A stretch of DNA of 64,000 nt from Bacteroidota bacterium. GTDB lineage: Bacteria > Bacteroidota > Bacteroidia > Flavobacteriales > Flavobacteriaceae. This document shows positions 54,572 to 63,723 of this stretch, in pieces (the first letter of the stretch is position 1; each line of letters begins with the position of its first letter). A program made the translations under genes and the position numbers. The notes under the pieces are model-generated. The model ran no database searches. It was not told the DNA's origin and saw only the letters and a list, made by a program, of their open reading frames with translations. Location of the stretch: contig JAQCIQ010000001.1 of the NCBI GenBank assembly GCA_027592025.1, positions 1 to 64,000 of the forward strand, given 5' to 3'.

Positions 54572-55579
54572 TTAACAAAAGAAAAAATAATCTATCATGG
54601 GTGCCAAATAGCGTTGGGTCAAGAACGTATCTATAGCGTCTTGCGCTTCTGGATTAGCTACGGTGACAATAATTTGCGGACTTTCTAAGTCGTCAATGGC
54701 TGAAAAATGAACCATTTTTTGCCCGTAAATATCACGGCCAATTTTATTCGGGTTGTCGCACATCCAAACAAACGGAATGGATCGGCTCAAAAACATTCGG
54801 GCTAAATGTTTGCCCTTAAAACCAGCGCCCCAAATGACTAGGGGACGCCGAGAATCATAATGCAGTTTTACGAAGTATTTGAATTTTAAATCCAAAAAAT
54901 AGTTTTGTGCATAGTGCTCATGGGTTCTCGATGTTCGACTGGGATAGTCACGCCACAAATGCAACTTCTCCGAACAAGGGATGCACTGGAAACCAGCCTC
55001 AAAAAACCTGAAACTGAGGTCGTAGTCCTCAGGATAAGTATCGGGCGAAAATCCTCCACAACGATCGAAATCATCGCGATGAATCATCCAGCATGGAGAC
55101 GGGATGGGACACTCTTTGTATAATTCAGAAAAGTTCCTTCCCGAGGCGGTCAAGCTGTTGAGCCATGATTCGTATTTGGCATAGCCATCACTAATGCCAG
55201 TGGCCGAAAAATAAGTCACTTGACCTACTGCCACATGTCCTTTTCCTGACTTCGACAGGAGTCGATAAAGGACTTCTAATTTATTTTCTGTCATGATGTC
55301 ATCACTGTCCATCCTGGTAATCAATTCTCCTTCACAATGTTGGTAGGCGGTTTGGAGCGCAGCAATGATGCCATTGCCTTTATTGGTCATGAGGCGAATG
55401 CGCATGTCCTTAAAAGCGTAGTTTTCAACCAGTTTATAACTCTCATCGGAGGAATGATCATCTACAACGAGCAGCTCCCAGTTGGTATAACTTTGATTAA
55501 GGATGCTGTCCAAGCATGCGGTCAAGTAGGAGTTGGTATTCTTGAACGGTGTGATGATACTTATCTTAGGTAGACTCAT
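54572..55579 (-). CDS. GT2 glycosyltransferase with C-terminal Rossmann-like extension
   Basis: A 335-residue protein. The GT-A domain shows ISIITPFKNTNSYL (6-19), DDHSSDES (40-47), the metal-binding DSD in TRMDSDD (Asp91, Asp93), and the acceptor-side YPEDYDLSFR (182-191). From about residue 245 a second domain begins with VIWGAGFKGKHLARMF, a dinucleotide- or sugar-nucleotide-binding Rossmann start. The frame is open upstream to 55789, but those 70 residues overlap the preceding gene and are not GT-like. The ATG at 55579 follows the upstream stop by two bases. It probably adds a sugar to an envelope glycan. Confidence 0.88.
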   Translation of the reverse strand: MSLPKISIITPFKNTNSYLTACLDSILNQSYTNWELLVVDDHSSDESYKLVENYAFKDMRIRLMTNKGNGIIAALQTAYQHCEGELITRMDSDDIMTENKLEVLYRLLSKSGKGHVAVGQVTYFSATGISDGYAKYESWLNSLTASGRNFSELYKECPIPSPCWMIHRDDFDRCGGFSPDTYPEDYDLSFRFFEAGFQCIPCSEKLHLWRDYPSRTSRTHEHYAQNYFLDLKFKYFVKLHYDSRRPLVIWGAGFKGKHLARMFLSRSIPFVWMCDNPNKIGRDIYGQKMVHFSAIDDLESPQIIVTVANPEAQDAIDTFLTQRYLAPMIDYFFFC

Positions 55580-55581
55580 GC

Positions 55582-56346
55582 TTAAAACTTTTCGAATACC
55601 CCTAAACCAAAGAGAGCGAAATCGTATTTGACCGGATCTAAAGGGTCTAGCCGTCTCAATGACTGATCTAGTTCTGCGACGGCCAAGGCGTCGTTTTGTC
55701 TGCGACGCAACAATCCTAACTTCCGCGCTACTCGTCCAGAATGCACATCCAACGGGCAGGATAATTGAGAGGGGCTGATCTGATGCCAAATACCTAGATC
55801 AACTCCAGTGTCGTTAGGCCTCACCATCCATCTTAAGAACATGTTAATGCGTTTGGCAGCCGATTTTTTTAAAGGGTCACTAATGTGTTTTTCTGAGCGC
55901 GGGTCGCGAGGAAAACTAAAAAAAGCCTTTTTGAATTGATGAATTCCCATCTGCAAACTTTCTGAATGTACGAACAATTCCTCCAAACTTGAATGGGTTT
56001 GATAGATCCCTTTCAAGCCTGATACAAAGGAGATTAAGTCTACTCCATTAAAGGTTCGATGCACAAAGTTTTGTAGTGATTTTAAATCTTGAGGGGAGTG
56101 ATTCCTAACAAAGTCATAGGGTGATTCTCCCAGCAATTCCATCATGTTTTCGGCAGATTTCAAAATACTTTTGCGATTGCCCCAAGCAATAGTAGCCGTC
56201 AAAAAACCCGCTATTTCGACATCTTGAATGAGTTGAAATCGGTGAGGAATCTGTATGGGGTCAGACTCAATAAAGAGGGGTTTATTATACTGAACTACTT
56301 TTTCATCTAAGAAAATCTTTAAGTCAGAAAGGGATAAGTCACTCAT
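55582..56346 (-). CDS. TIGR02757/DUF2400 family protein
   Basis: A 254-residue cytoplasmic protein of the DUF2400 family, which has a helix-hairpin-helix/DNA-glycosylase-like fold. Typical segments are AGFLTATIAWGNRKSILKSAENMMELL (44-70), KRINMFLRWMVRPNDTGVDLGIW (165-187) and LDVHSGRVARKLGLLRR (199-215), which recalls the catalytic V-D-T-H region of HhH glycosylases with a different acid. A DNA substrate is plausible but unproven. It lies two bases after lolD and two before the GT2 gene. Confidence 0.88.
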   Translation of the reverse strand: MSDLSLSDLKIFLDEKVVQYNKPLFIESDPIQIPHRFQLIQDVEIAGFLTATIAWGNRKSILKSAENMMELLGESPYDFVRNHSPQDLKSLQNFVHRTFNGVDLISFVSGLKGIYQTHSSLEELFVHSESLQMGIHQFKKAFFSFPRDPRSEKHISDPLKKSAAKRINMFLRWMVRPNDTGVDLGIWHQISPSQLSCPLDVHSGRVARKLGLLRRRQNDALAVAELDQSLRRLDPLDPVKYDFALFGLGVFEKF

Positions 56347-56348
56347 CT

Positions 56349-57011
56349 TTAGGATACAATGCGGCCGTCTTGCATGGACAAGGTGCGATCGGCCATGGCG
56401 GCCAGTTCGGTATTGTGAGTCACAATAACAAAGGTTTGTCCAAACTGATCTCTCAATTCGAAAAATAACTCGTGAAGCTTTTGTGCCGACCCTGTATCCA
56501 AGTTGCCCGATGGTTCATCGGCCAAAATGAGCTCAGGATTGTTGATTAAAGCTCTGGCTACAGCAACTCGTTGTTGCTCGCCTCCAGACAATTCATTCGG
56601 CTTGTGATGGTAGCGCTCCTTTAAACCCAAGTAGTCCAACAATTCTTTGGCTTTGGTTTCAGCGTCCAATTTTGTCCTACGGGCAATAAAGGCAGGGATG
56701 CAAACATTTTCTAGTGCAGTAAATTCGGGCAGCAACTGGTGGAATTGAAAAATAAAGCCAATTTTTGTATTTCTAAAAGCAGCTAGAGCTTTGTCGCTCA
56801 ATCCATGGAGGTTCAAACCTGCGATGCGCAATTCTGACGTGGGAGTGGGGTCAGCCGCACTCAAAGTGCCTAAAATATGAAGTAATGACGTTTTTCCAGC
56901 TCCCGAAGGACCAACTATGGCCACAACTTCTCCTTTGGCCACATCGATGTCAACGCCACGCAGGACGTGAAGTTCTCCGAAATGCTTATTGATTTGTTGT
57001 GCTCTAATCAT
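56349..57011 (-). CDS. lolD: LolD-like ABC transporter ATP-binding protein
   Basis: A 220-residue ATPase of the LolCDE/MacB group. Walker A GPSGAGKT is at 34-41, the Q-loop is FQFHQLL near 89, the ABC signature LSGGEQQR at 141-148, and Walker [11 protein letters not shown] at 161-170. LolD powers release of lipoproteins from the inner membrane for transfer to LolA. The membrane partner (LolC/E) is not in the window, so assignment to lipoprotein export rests on sequence type. It begins the tight lolD-DUF2400-GT2 operon. Confidence 0.88.
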   Translation of the reverse strand: MIRAQQINKHFGELHVLRGVDIDVAKGEVVAIVGPSGAGKTSLLHILGTLSAADPTPTSELRIAGLNLHGLSDKALAAFRNTKIGFIFQFHQLLPEFTALENVCIPAFIARRTKLDAETKAKELLDYLGLKERYHHKPNELSGGEQQRVAVARALINNPELILADEPSGNLDTGSAQKLHELFFELRDQFGQTFVIVTHNTELAAMADRTLSMQDGRIVS

Positions 57012-57236
57012 TGGTCCAATTGAAACGCTAAAATATAACTTTCTACTGGTTTGTGATGCTATCGACGAGAGTACTGTGATTCAATCCTACTTAGACAAAT
57101 CCTAACGTCAGACTGATGTTGACCTAAGAGTTCTCTAAATAAATATGAATTTAAGTTCATTTTAAATATATTTTAACATATATTAGAGCTTCTATGCAGA
57201 CCTTTGCAAAGCATTTATAAACCATAACATTTAACC

Positions 57237-58085
57237 ATGAAAAAATTATTATTCATCTTTTGTGCAATTTTGACTTCGAGCAACATGAGTGCTCAAATTG
57301 TTGCACCCCAACCTAGTCCTTCTTCAACTGTCAACCAAGTGGTTGGTTTGTCCAATGTTACATTGGCATACTCACGTCCAGCGATGAGAGGTAGAAATAT
57401 TTTCGGAGGACTTGTTCCTTTTGGAGAAGTTTGGCGCACCGGTGCTAACCAGAACTCGACTTTTACTTCGGACACTTCATTTACGGTAGGTGGTCAGGAA
57501 TTGGCAGCTGGTACATATGCTGTTTTTACAAAACCAAGTTCATCGGCTTGGGAAGTTTATTTTTATACCAAAACAGACAACTGGGGAGCTCCCAAAGAAT
57601 TAGACTCTAATTTGGTTGCAGCTTCTTTAAAAGTTGAGCCTTCGGCGCTTCAAGATCCGGTGGAATCTTTCTACATGGGTATCGAAAACATGACCAATGA
57701 CGGAGCAGATTTGGTCATAGAGTGGGAAAACACTCGCGTAGCGGTTGCTTTTGAAGTACCTACCGATGCCGCTGTAATGGCCAGTATCAATAAAGTATTG
57801 TCAGCCGCTCCAACACTGAATGATTATTACAGTGCAGCGGTCTATTATCTCAACGCTGGTAAAGATTTAGACCAAGCTGTTACTTGGGTAGATAAGGCTA
57901 TTGACATGTCAGGTGATGATCAAAAGTTTTACATGTTGCGTCAGCAGTCGTTGATTCATATGGCTAACGGAGACAAAAAAGGAGCCATTAAGGCCGCTAA
58001 GTTGTCTTTAGAAAAGTCGAAAGAAGCAGGTAATATGGACTATGTCCGCATGAACGAAGCTTCTCTAAAAGAGTGGCAGAACTAA
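57237..58085 (+). CDS. DUF2911 exported protein
   Basis: A 282-residue exported protein with a signal peptide (about 1-19, ending SAQ). The DUF2911 domain shows VTLAYSRPAMRGRNIFGGLVPFGEVWRTGANQNST (near residues 40-75), which is the hallmark of the family, followed by an immunoglobulin-like strand region. The C-terminal 90 residues contain two TPR-like helical hairpins (NDYYSAAVYYLNAGKDLDQAVTWVDKAI). Function is unknown; periplasmic location is expected. Transcription ends at the hairpin at 58105. Confidence 0.88.
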   Translation: MKKLLFIFCAILTSSNMSAQIVAPQPSPSSTVNQVVGLSNVTLAYSRPAMRGRNIFGGLVPFGEVWRTGANQNSTFTSDTSFTVGGQELAAGTYAVFTKPSSSAWEVYFYTKTDNWGAPKELDSNLVAASLKVEPSALQDPVESFYMGIENMTNDGADLVIEWENTRVAVAFEVPTDAAVMASINKVLSAAPTLNDYYSAAVYYLNAGKDLDQAVTWVDKAIDMSGDDQKFYMLRQQSLIHMANGDKKGAIKAAKLSLEKSKEAGNMDYVRMNEASLKEWQN

Positions 58086-58104
58086 TTTGTCATTTAGAAA
58101 AATT

Positions 58105-58131
58105 AAAGCGCAGCATGTCTGCGCTTTTTTT
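58105..58131 (+). terminator. Intrinsic terminator after the DUF2911 gene
   Basis: AAAGCGCAG (58105-58113) and CTGCGCTTT (58119-58127) form a 9-bp stem with a five-base loop, followed by a T-run. It overlaps the stop codon of the convergent symporter gene and may work on both strands. Confidence 0.85.
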
Positions 58132-59809
58132 ATGACTTGTTTTGAGGCATGACGGCTTCTATCAGAAGTGCTAAAAGCATGACCAAACCGCAGCCCAAAA
58201 GATTGAGCCAGAGATAAGGCATCCAATCCAAACGAAACGCGACAATCACTAAAACTTGAGTTATAATTGCTGCCAATAACACTGATTTGGCGTTGACCCA
58301 TTTGACAAAGAAGGCTAAGAGAAATATCCCTAAAACATTGCCGTAAAATATTGACCCAATGATGTTTACTAATTGGATTAAATTGTCTGCCAAATAGGCC
58401 ACACAGGCCACGCCAATGGCCAATATGCCCCAGCCGATGGTGAACAATTTTGTTGTTTTAACCAATTGCTGATCGGAATCAGCAGGGTAGGAGGTATTGT
58501 ACAAATCTAAGGCTGTAGTGGCGCCTAAGGCATTCAATTCGCTCGCCGTCGACGACATGGCCGCAGAGAGTATGACGGCTAACAGGAGACCTATCAATCC
58601 TCTAGGCAGGTTATTCAGAATGAAATGGATAAAGACATAATCTTTGTCATTGCTTTCAAAACTTACTTTTTTGGAATTAGCCGCTTGCTCTAACAGTGTT
58701 CTGGCTGCATCGCGATTGGCCAAATCGGCTTTTTGGCTGTCAGCGATACGGTTCTTCAGATCATCTGAAGGCGAGGATTCAAAATGTTGGTAAAGACTGA
58801 TGCGATATTGATAGTTTTGAGTTGATATGTTTTTTAGATTCTCATAGTCAGTCTCGTATGGGGTGTTTTGGATCAATTGCTCTGACAGTGGGTTAAAATG
58901 AAGTGGAGCTTGGTTAAATTGATAAAACACGAAGACCATTACTCCAACAAAGAGAATAAAGAATTGCATGGGAACTTTCAATAGACCGTTAAAGAGCATG
59001 CCTAAACGCATTTCCTGAACCGATTTTCCGGAAAGATACCGTTGAACCTGACTTTGATCTGTTCCGAAGTAGGACAGAGCAAGAAAAGTTCCTCCTATCA
59101 ATCCAGTCCAAACCGTATAGCGGTTGTTCAGGTCAAACGAAAAATTCAACACTTCCATTTTATCGCTAGATCCAGCGATATCAATAGCATCAGAAAAACT
59201 GATGGACTCAGGCAGGGCCCTAACGATAAAAAACAGAGCAAGTATCATCCCTGAGAATATGACCGCCATTTGTTGTTTTTGAGTCACGTTAACGGCTTTT
59301 GTTCCACCCGAAACGGTATAGATGATGACCAAGCATCCGATCAGGATGTTCAAAGCGGTCAGATTCCATCCTAAAACTGCAGAAAGGATGATTGAAGGGG
59401 CGAAAATGGTTATTCCTGCTGACAATCCTCGCTGAATTAAAAAGAGCGAGGCCGTTAACTTTCGGACTCGGAGGTCAAATCGTTTTTCAAGAAACTCATA
59501 GGCTGTGAACACCTTTAAGCGGCTGTAGATGGGTATAAAAACAGCACAAATGATGACCATTGCAATGGGCAATCCGAAATAGAATTGCACGAATCCCATA
59601 CCATCGTGAAAGGCTTGTCCAGGCGTGGATAAAAAGGTAATGGCACTGGCTTGCGTGGCCATGACCGAAAGACCTATGGTCCACCAACGGGCTTGTTGAC
59701 CTCCTCCGATGTAGTCTTTCACCGACTTGCTTTCTCGGGTGCGCCAAGCGCCGTAGATTACAATAAAGAGCAAAGTACCCCCAAGGACGATCCAATCGAT
59801 TAGTGCCAT
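58130..59809 (-). CDS. Sodium:solute symporter (SSS family)
   Basis: A 559-residue transporter with about 13 membrane helices. Helix 1 starts at MALIDWIVLGGTLLFIVIYG, and the sodium-site region reads IGLSVMATQASAITFLSTPGQAFHDG. Helix segments ALSYFGTDQSQVQRYLSGKS and LSAAMSSTASELNALGATTALDLY fit the SSS pattern. A hydrophilic insert of about 90 residues in the middle is larger than usual. The substrate is unknown; sialic acid, sugars or other organic solutes are possible, and the PIG-L deacetylase upstream hints at amino sugars. The ATG at 59809 is preferred over an in-frame start at 59875, which would cover the small gene at 59800-59898. Confidence 0.9.
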   Translation of the reverse strand: MALIDWIVLGGTLLFIVIYGAWRTRESKSVKDYIGGGQQARWWTIGLSVMATQASAITFLSTPGQAFHDGMGFVQFYFGLPIAMVIICAVFIPIYSRLKVFTAYEFLEKRFDLRVRKLTASLFLIQRGLSAGITIFAPSIILSAVLGWNLTALNILIGCLVIIYTVSGGTKAVNVTQKQQMAVIFSGMILALFFIVRALPESISFSDAIDIAGSSDKMEVLNFSFDLNNRYTVWTGLIGGTFLALSYFGTDQSQVQRYLSGKSVQEMRLGMLFNGLLKVPMQFFILFVGVMVFVFYQFNQAPLHFNPLSEQLIQNTPYETDYENLKNISTQNYQYRISLYQHFESSPSDDLKNRIADSQKADLANRDAARTLLEQAANSKKVSFESNDKDYVFIHFILNNLPRGLIGLLLAVILSAAMSSTASELNALGATTALDLYNTSYPADSDQQLVKTTKLFTIGWGILAIGVACVAYLADNLIQLVNIIGSIFYGNVLGIFLLAFFVKWVNAKSVLLAAIITQVLVIVAFRLDWMPYLWLNLLGCGLVMLLALLIEAVMPQNKS

Positions 59810-59898
59810 TGCTTGGAGATTAGGTAAAATATAACAATGTAAATAAAGTTGGCCCCTAAAACCAAAATATACCAAAGACTCTGTCGGGATAGTTTCAT
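59800..59898 (-). CDS. Small 32-residue membrane protein between deacetylase and symporter
   Basis: An ATG at 59898 begins one base after the PIG-L stop and opens 32 codons to TAA at 59800-59802, overlapping the symporter start by 10 bases. The product starts MKLSRQSLWYIL, contains one hydrophobic segment of about 20 residues (around 8-27, aromatic-rich: NFIYIVIFYLI), and ends KQWH. The basic N-terminus and the tight stop-start spacing on both sides are what a real coupled gene looks like. It may be an accessory subunit or regulator of the symporter, as known small proteins are for other transporters; that is inference. Confidence 0.65.
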   Translation of the reverse strand: MKLSRQSLWYILVLGANFIYIVIFYLISKQWH

Positions 59899-59899
59899 T

Positions 59900-62404
59900 T
59901 TATTTGAATTTTCCGATGGATATCAAATTGACAAAAAATCGATAGGCACCAGGCACAGATTCTGGAAATTGCCTGAAGAAACTCAAACCTGTATAGATGT
60001 AATGTCCTTTGCCATAATCGGTGACCAAGACGCTGCCATCGGTTGGAGGCTCATTGGGATCGTTCATTCGCAGCAGGGCTTTAAAAGCACTGTCCCAGCT
60101 GCTCGGAAAATACAAGCCGCGCTCTTGAACCCATCCGTCGAAGTCTTTGGAGCTCAACTGATTGGGAAATGACATCAGTGGACTGGTGGGATCCAGTATT
60201 TCAACAGGAGAAAATTCGTCGGTGACCCTGTCTCTCGACAATTCAATTGGCACGGGAGCGAGTTGATCCACGACAATACCACGATTAACGTTGTACTGAA
60301 CTAACATAGTCCCTCCTCGTTTTACAAAGTCCAATAAGTCATTTTGTTTAAATTTAAGATCATCCACGGTATTATAGGCTCTGATGCCTGTAATCACAAC
60401 GTCGTAATTAGAAAGTAATTCAGGAGAGATATCTGCCGCTTGTATCACGTCGGATTGGAGTCCAACTCGAGCCAAACTTTCGACAGTCACGTCGCCTGCC
60501 CCAGCGATAAAAGCGATTTTTAGCGGTACTGTGTTAATGTCCAAGCGCACGGCTTTGGCCTCGCTGGGTCTGAGTATGGTTTGAACGGGAATGTGAGTGT
60601 AGTTGATTTGTAGCAATTCATGTTCGAATGATTGGTCATCAATATTGGCGAAAGCTGTCAAGTTGGCTTCTGACGAACTGGATGGGGGGTGCAATACGTA
60701 ATCCAAAGTCAACGATTCTCCTTTGTTTTTGATGATAAAACTTGAAATCGTTGGCGAAATAATCCAGCCTTCAGGCACTCTAATTCCAGCTTCTCCCGAG
60801 CAATTGTCGGCGTGTGCAGTAATTTTTAATTTCAAATTTTGAGGGTTTGAATCGGCAAAAAGGAAACTTTTACTGTCCAGAGTCACATCAACTTTTGGCA
60901 CTATTTCAAAAGGTTGATAGATTTCTCCCACATCGGGCAAAGCGTGGTGATAAGTCAAATCAGATTGCAGTTGAAAAGGCATTCCTAAAACGGATAGATT
61001 GACCTGACCTAACAATGATCGCGGGGTTTGAGGCAAACCGATTAGGGCTTGGTCGTCCACACGATACAATCCCAAAGTACCTGTTTTGGTCAACCAATAA
61101 GGAACAGAGTACGGGGTGTCTTCTGGGATGAACAACGTATTATCAAAGGAAACATCTTCATTTTGTTTGAGGTGTTGCTTTTGAACCTTGTACAAGAGTA
61201 TGCCGTTGACGCTTGCTTCTTCAATCACAATATCGGAAGTGTTTCGAGCAATGATTTCTAGGCCAACAGATATTTCGCTTCCTGCAGAGGCATTGGGCGA
61301 CGTAGTTTTGAAGTCGACATACAAGCCTGCACATGCCTGAATCAACTTACTGATTTCTTTTGTCTTGATGTTTCTCCAGTGGCTGTCCTCAAGATTTAAA
61401 ATCAGTTGGTAAGCCTCCAAAAGCTGTTTTAAATGAACAGCTGGATTTTGAAAATTGAAGTTATTCTCGACTTCAGATAGGATTTTGCCGATTTTCTTGC
61501 CTCCCGAAACGCGATTCCATGAAGTGTCAATGCCATCGAAGAGGTCATTGTTTCCCTGTAATGGCCCATTGATTAGCTCCACGTACTCGGTTGAACTGCC
61601 TCGCTGACTCATTCTTCCAAAGCCTTGAGACAGATGTTGGCTGCTGGCTTGCGCAGCAATTTCATTGTTCGACAAACCTGTTTTGGGGTCAAAGCTGCCG
61701 ATATCAAAGGATACTAATTTGGACTTATCGGCCTTTTCAAAATTTTCTTCGCTGCCATAAAACCACCACGAGGTATTGAAAAATTGACGGTAGGGTGACC
61801 AAGTTTGAGTGCGGGCGAGTTGTTCGGGCGCAAAGTTAGGGTCAGCGGCCAAAGTAAAAGCTTCTACGCTCGCTATGGCCGATCCAGTGTGGTGGCCATG
61901 AGTACTTCCTGGAGTGCGGTGATCGAATCTGTTGATAATGACATCGGGTTTGAAATTTCGGATGACCCAAACTGCGTCTTTGATGACAGCCTCCTTGCTC
62001 CATATGGCAAAGGCTTCATCAGGATGTTTGGAATATCCAAAATCATTGGCTCTAGTAAAAAACTGTTCTCCGCCGTCTATGCGGCGTGCGGCTAGGAGCT
62101 CTTGTGTGCGAATGACACCCAATAAATCTCGAAGCTCGGGTCCGATCAGGTTTTGGCCCCCGTCACCTCGAGTAATTGACAAATACCCAACTTGGGCGTC
62201 AAGATGATTGGATAAATAGGAAATGAGTCTTGTGTTTTCATCGTCTGGATGAGCGGCAATATAGAGCACGCTGGCCAAAGTATTCAACTTTTGAACGCCT
62301 TTGTAAATGTCAATAGCACTGCTGACTTTGGGACTTTGAGCCCAAAGGTTAGCCATGGCAATAAGACCAGTAAAAACGAGTAACACAATTCTGTAGGGAC
62401 GCAT
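59900..62404 (-). CDS. PIG-L family deacetylase, large exported form
   Basis: An 834-residue protein with a signal peptide (about 1-23, ending NLWAQ) and an N-terminal PIG-L/LmbE zinc deacetylase domain: AHPDDE (51-56), SITRGDGGQN (77-85) and the zinc-binding HGHH (169-172). The long C-terminal part (about 280-834) contains beta-sandwich-like and DJ-1/GATase-like segments (VVITGIRAYN, GGTMLVQYN). Such large Bacteroidota PIG-L proteins probably deacetylate N-acetylglucosamine-type glycans outside the cell or in the periplasm. It forms an operon with the small membrane protein and the SSS symporter. Confidence 0.9.
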   Translation of the reverse strand: MRPYRIVLLVFTGLIAMANLWAQSPKVSSAIDIYKGVQKLNTLASVLYIAAHPDDENTRLISYLSNHLDAQVGYLSITRGDGGQNLIGPELRDLLGVIRTQELLAARRIDGGEQFFTRANDFGYSKHPDEAFAIWSKEAVIKDAVWVIRNFKPDVIINRFDHRTPGSTHGHHTGSAIASVEAFTLAADPNFAPEQLARTQTWSPYRQFFNTSWWFYGSEENFEKADKSKLVSFDIGSFDPKTGLSNNEIAAQASSQHLSQGFGRMSQRGSSTEYVELINGPLQGNNDLFDGIDTSWNRVSGGKKIGKILSEVENNFNFQNPAVHLKQLLEAYQLILNLEDSHWRNIKTKEISKLIQACAGLYVDFKTTSPNASAGSEISVGLEIIARNTSDIVIEEASVNGILLYKVQKQHLKQNEDVSFDNTLFIPEDTPYSVPYWLTKTGTLGLYRVDDQALIGLPQTPRSLLGQVNLSVLGMPFQLQSDLTYHHALPDVGEIYQPFEIVPKVDVTLDSKSFLFADSNPQNLKLKITAHADNCSGEAGIRVPEGWIISPTISSFIIKNKGESLTLDYVLHPPSSSSEANLTAFANIDDQSFEHELLQINYTHIPVQTILRPSEAKAVRLDINTVPLKIAFIAGAGDVTVESLARVGLQSDVIQAADISPELLSNYDVVITGIRAYNTVDDLKFKQNDLLDFVKRGGTMLVQYNVNRGIVVDQLAPVPIELSRDRVTDEFSPVEILDPTSPLMSFPNQLSSKDFDGWVQERGLYFPSSWDSAFKALLRMNDPNEPPTDGSVLVTDYGKGHYIYTGLSFFRQFPESVPGAYRFFVNLISIGKFK

Positions 62405-62461
62405 AAAAGATTGATTAATTCGCTAAAATAGGGAATCTGAAACTTTGATTGTAAAATATCC

Positions 62462-62469
62462 TAAATTTG
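62462..62469 (+). promoter_or_regulatory. -7 promoter box of msrA
   Basis: TAAATTTG, an exact TAnnTTTG match, lies 25 bases before the ATG at 62495. It rules out the in-frame ATG at 62471, which begins only one base after the box. Confidence 0.5.
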
Positions 62470-62494
62470 TATGTTAAACTTTAACAAGCGACAG

Positions 62495-63025
62495 ATGGAA
62501 GTAGCTGTTTTCGCAAACGGTTGTTTTTGGTGTACAGAAGCGGTATTTCAGAGGGTAGAAGGGGTGCATGACGTCAAATCTGGCTATACTGGAGGGTTTG
62601 TGAAAAACCCACCTTACAGAGAGGTATGTCAAGGCAGAACTGGTCATGCCGAGGCGGTCAAAATTACCTTTGATCCAAAAGTTATTTCCTTTGAGAAACT
62701 GTTAGAACTGTTTTTCGCCACTCACGATCCAACCACTTTAAATAAACAGGGAAATGACCTCGGAACTCAGTACAGATCAGGCGTGTTTTACACGTCTTTG
62801 TCTCAAAAAATAAAGACCGAAGATTATATTTTGGCCTTGACCAACAGAATGGTCTTTATGCAGCCTATTGTCACAGAGGTTACTGCCTTTGACGTCTTCT
62901 ATGACGCCGAAACAGAACACGATAACTACTACAACGACCACCTCAACCAAATGTACTGCCAACTCGTGATACAACCTAAGGTGGAGAAAATCGAAAGCAT
63001 TTACCAAGACTTGCTTAAAAAGTAG
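62495..63025 (+). CDS. msrA: Peptide methionine sulfoxide reductase MsrA
   Basis: A 176-residue enzyme that reduces the S-epimer of methionine sulfoxide. The catalytic GCFWC motif is at residues 9-13 (Cys10), and the downstream TGGFVKNPPYREVCQGRTGHAE and GTQYRSGVFY segments are complete. The frame is open to an ATG at 62471, but that start abuts the -7 box and adds non-family residues, so 62495 is preferred. It stands alone between the divergent PIG-L operon and the next convergent gene. Confidence 0.95.
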   Translation: MEVAVFANGCFWCTEAVFQRVEGVHDVKSGYTGGFVKNPPYREVCQGRTGHAEAVKITFDPKVISFEKLLELFFATHDPTTLNKQGNDLGTQYRSGVFYTSLSQKIKTEDYILALTNRMVFMQPIVTEVTAFDVFYDAETEHDNYYNDHLNQMYCQLVIQPKVEKIESIYQDLLKK

Positions 63026-63219
63026 GTGCAAGATTTCCGAAATATATGCATTTGGAACGAGTAACGCGAAAACAGACATCCCTCCTTAAAACTCCAATAA
63101 AAAATGTGCTGCTTCGGTTAAGTTACATTTGAAGATTCAGACTTGGGGTGTCACGGTACTCAAATAAAAAAAAATAAACTCAACACCAAGCGGAGTTACT
63201 TTATGTTGGTCTAAAGGGT

Positions 63220-63708
63220 TTATATTTTCAAACCAAACCGCTTGAGCATCTTCTTTTGAAAAGTCCAGAAAAACTGGAACTGCCCAAATATAAAGGCGTA
63301 AATCACTAAGAAAATCTGGTAAAAAACAAATCCTCCCAAGGTAAATAAAATCCAATACAGCCAGGCGGGAAAATTGTCTGGAGTCAGGCCAATAAAACTC
63401 ATAAAAGGTCTGCTGATATAGGCTGCAGAAGAACCCGTAAAGGCAAAGACAATGAAAATAGCAATCATTTCGAAGCGGTAAGTAACGGGCCATTTTGAGG
63501 CTAACTTTTCTAAAATCCAAACCGTAAATTTCAACGATAGGATGAAAGTCACCAATGCGATTGCAATAATTGCATAGGTTGGCAAACCATCAAAAAACCT
63601 AAAACTCAGCTTTAGGCAGGTCAGCACAAGCAACAGCAACCCAAAAAAGGGCCAGAACAATTGCCAATTGTTCTGTATTTCCCATTTGGATTTCAATGAT
63701 TTCATCAA
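63220..63708 (-). CDS. Four-helix membrane protein (DUF6787-like)
   Basis: A 162-residue integral membrane protein with four predicted helices (about 18-37, 45-65, 80-100, 118-145). The pattern of WEIQNNWQLFWPFFGLL near the start, RFEMIAIFIVFAFTGSSAAYISRPF in the middle and a final FGQFQFFWTFQKKMLKRFG resembles a conserved Bacteroidota family often placed downstream of serA (DUF6787, from memory). Function unknown. It lies 15 bases after the serA-like gene, and a weak terminator-like A-run is present further downstream near 63166-63208. Confidence 0.78.
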   Translation of the reverse strand: MMKSLKSKWEIQNNWQLFWPFFGLLLLVLTCLKLSFRFFDGLPTYAIIAIALVTFILSLKFTVWILEKLASKWPVTYRFEMIAIFIVFAFTGSSAAYISRPFMSFIGLTPDNFPAWLYWILFTLGGFVFYQIFLVIYAFIFGQFQFFWTFQKKMLKRFGLKI

Positions 63709-63723
63709 TGGATTTTAGAGGTA

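Noticed and set aside
55580-55789. A 70-residue N-terminal extension of the GT2 gene.
   Set aside because: It overlaps the DUF2400 gene on the same strand and is Arg/Ser-rich without GT similarity; the ATG at 55579 follows the upstream stop by two bases.
63046-63132. A 28-codon open frame after msrA (starts MHLERVTRKQT).
   Set aside because: It has no ribosome-binding or promoter support, no coupling to a neighbour and no recognisable pattern; a frame this short is expected by chance.
63166-63208. A minus-strand terminator after the DUF6787-like gene.
   Set aside because: The stem is only five pairs around an 18-base loop; the T-run alone is not enough.
63137-63520. A 127-codon minus-strand frame.
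   Set aside because: It overlaps the four-helix membrane protein gene in another frame and its product looks like a shifted copy of a membrane gene, not a real protein.
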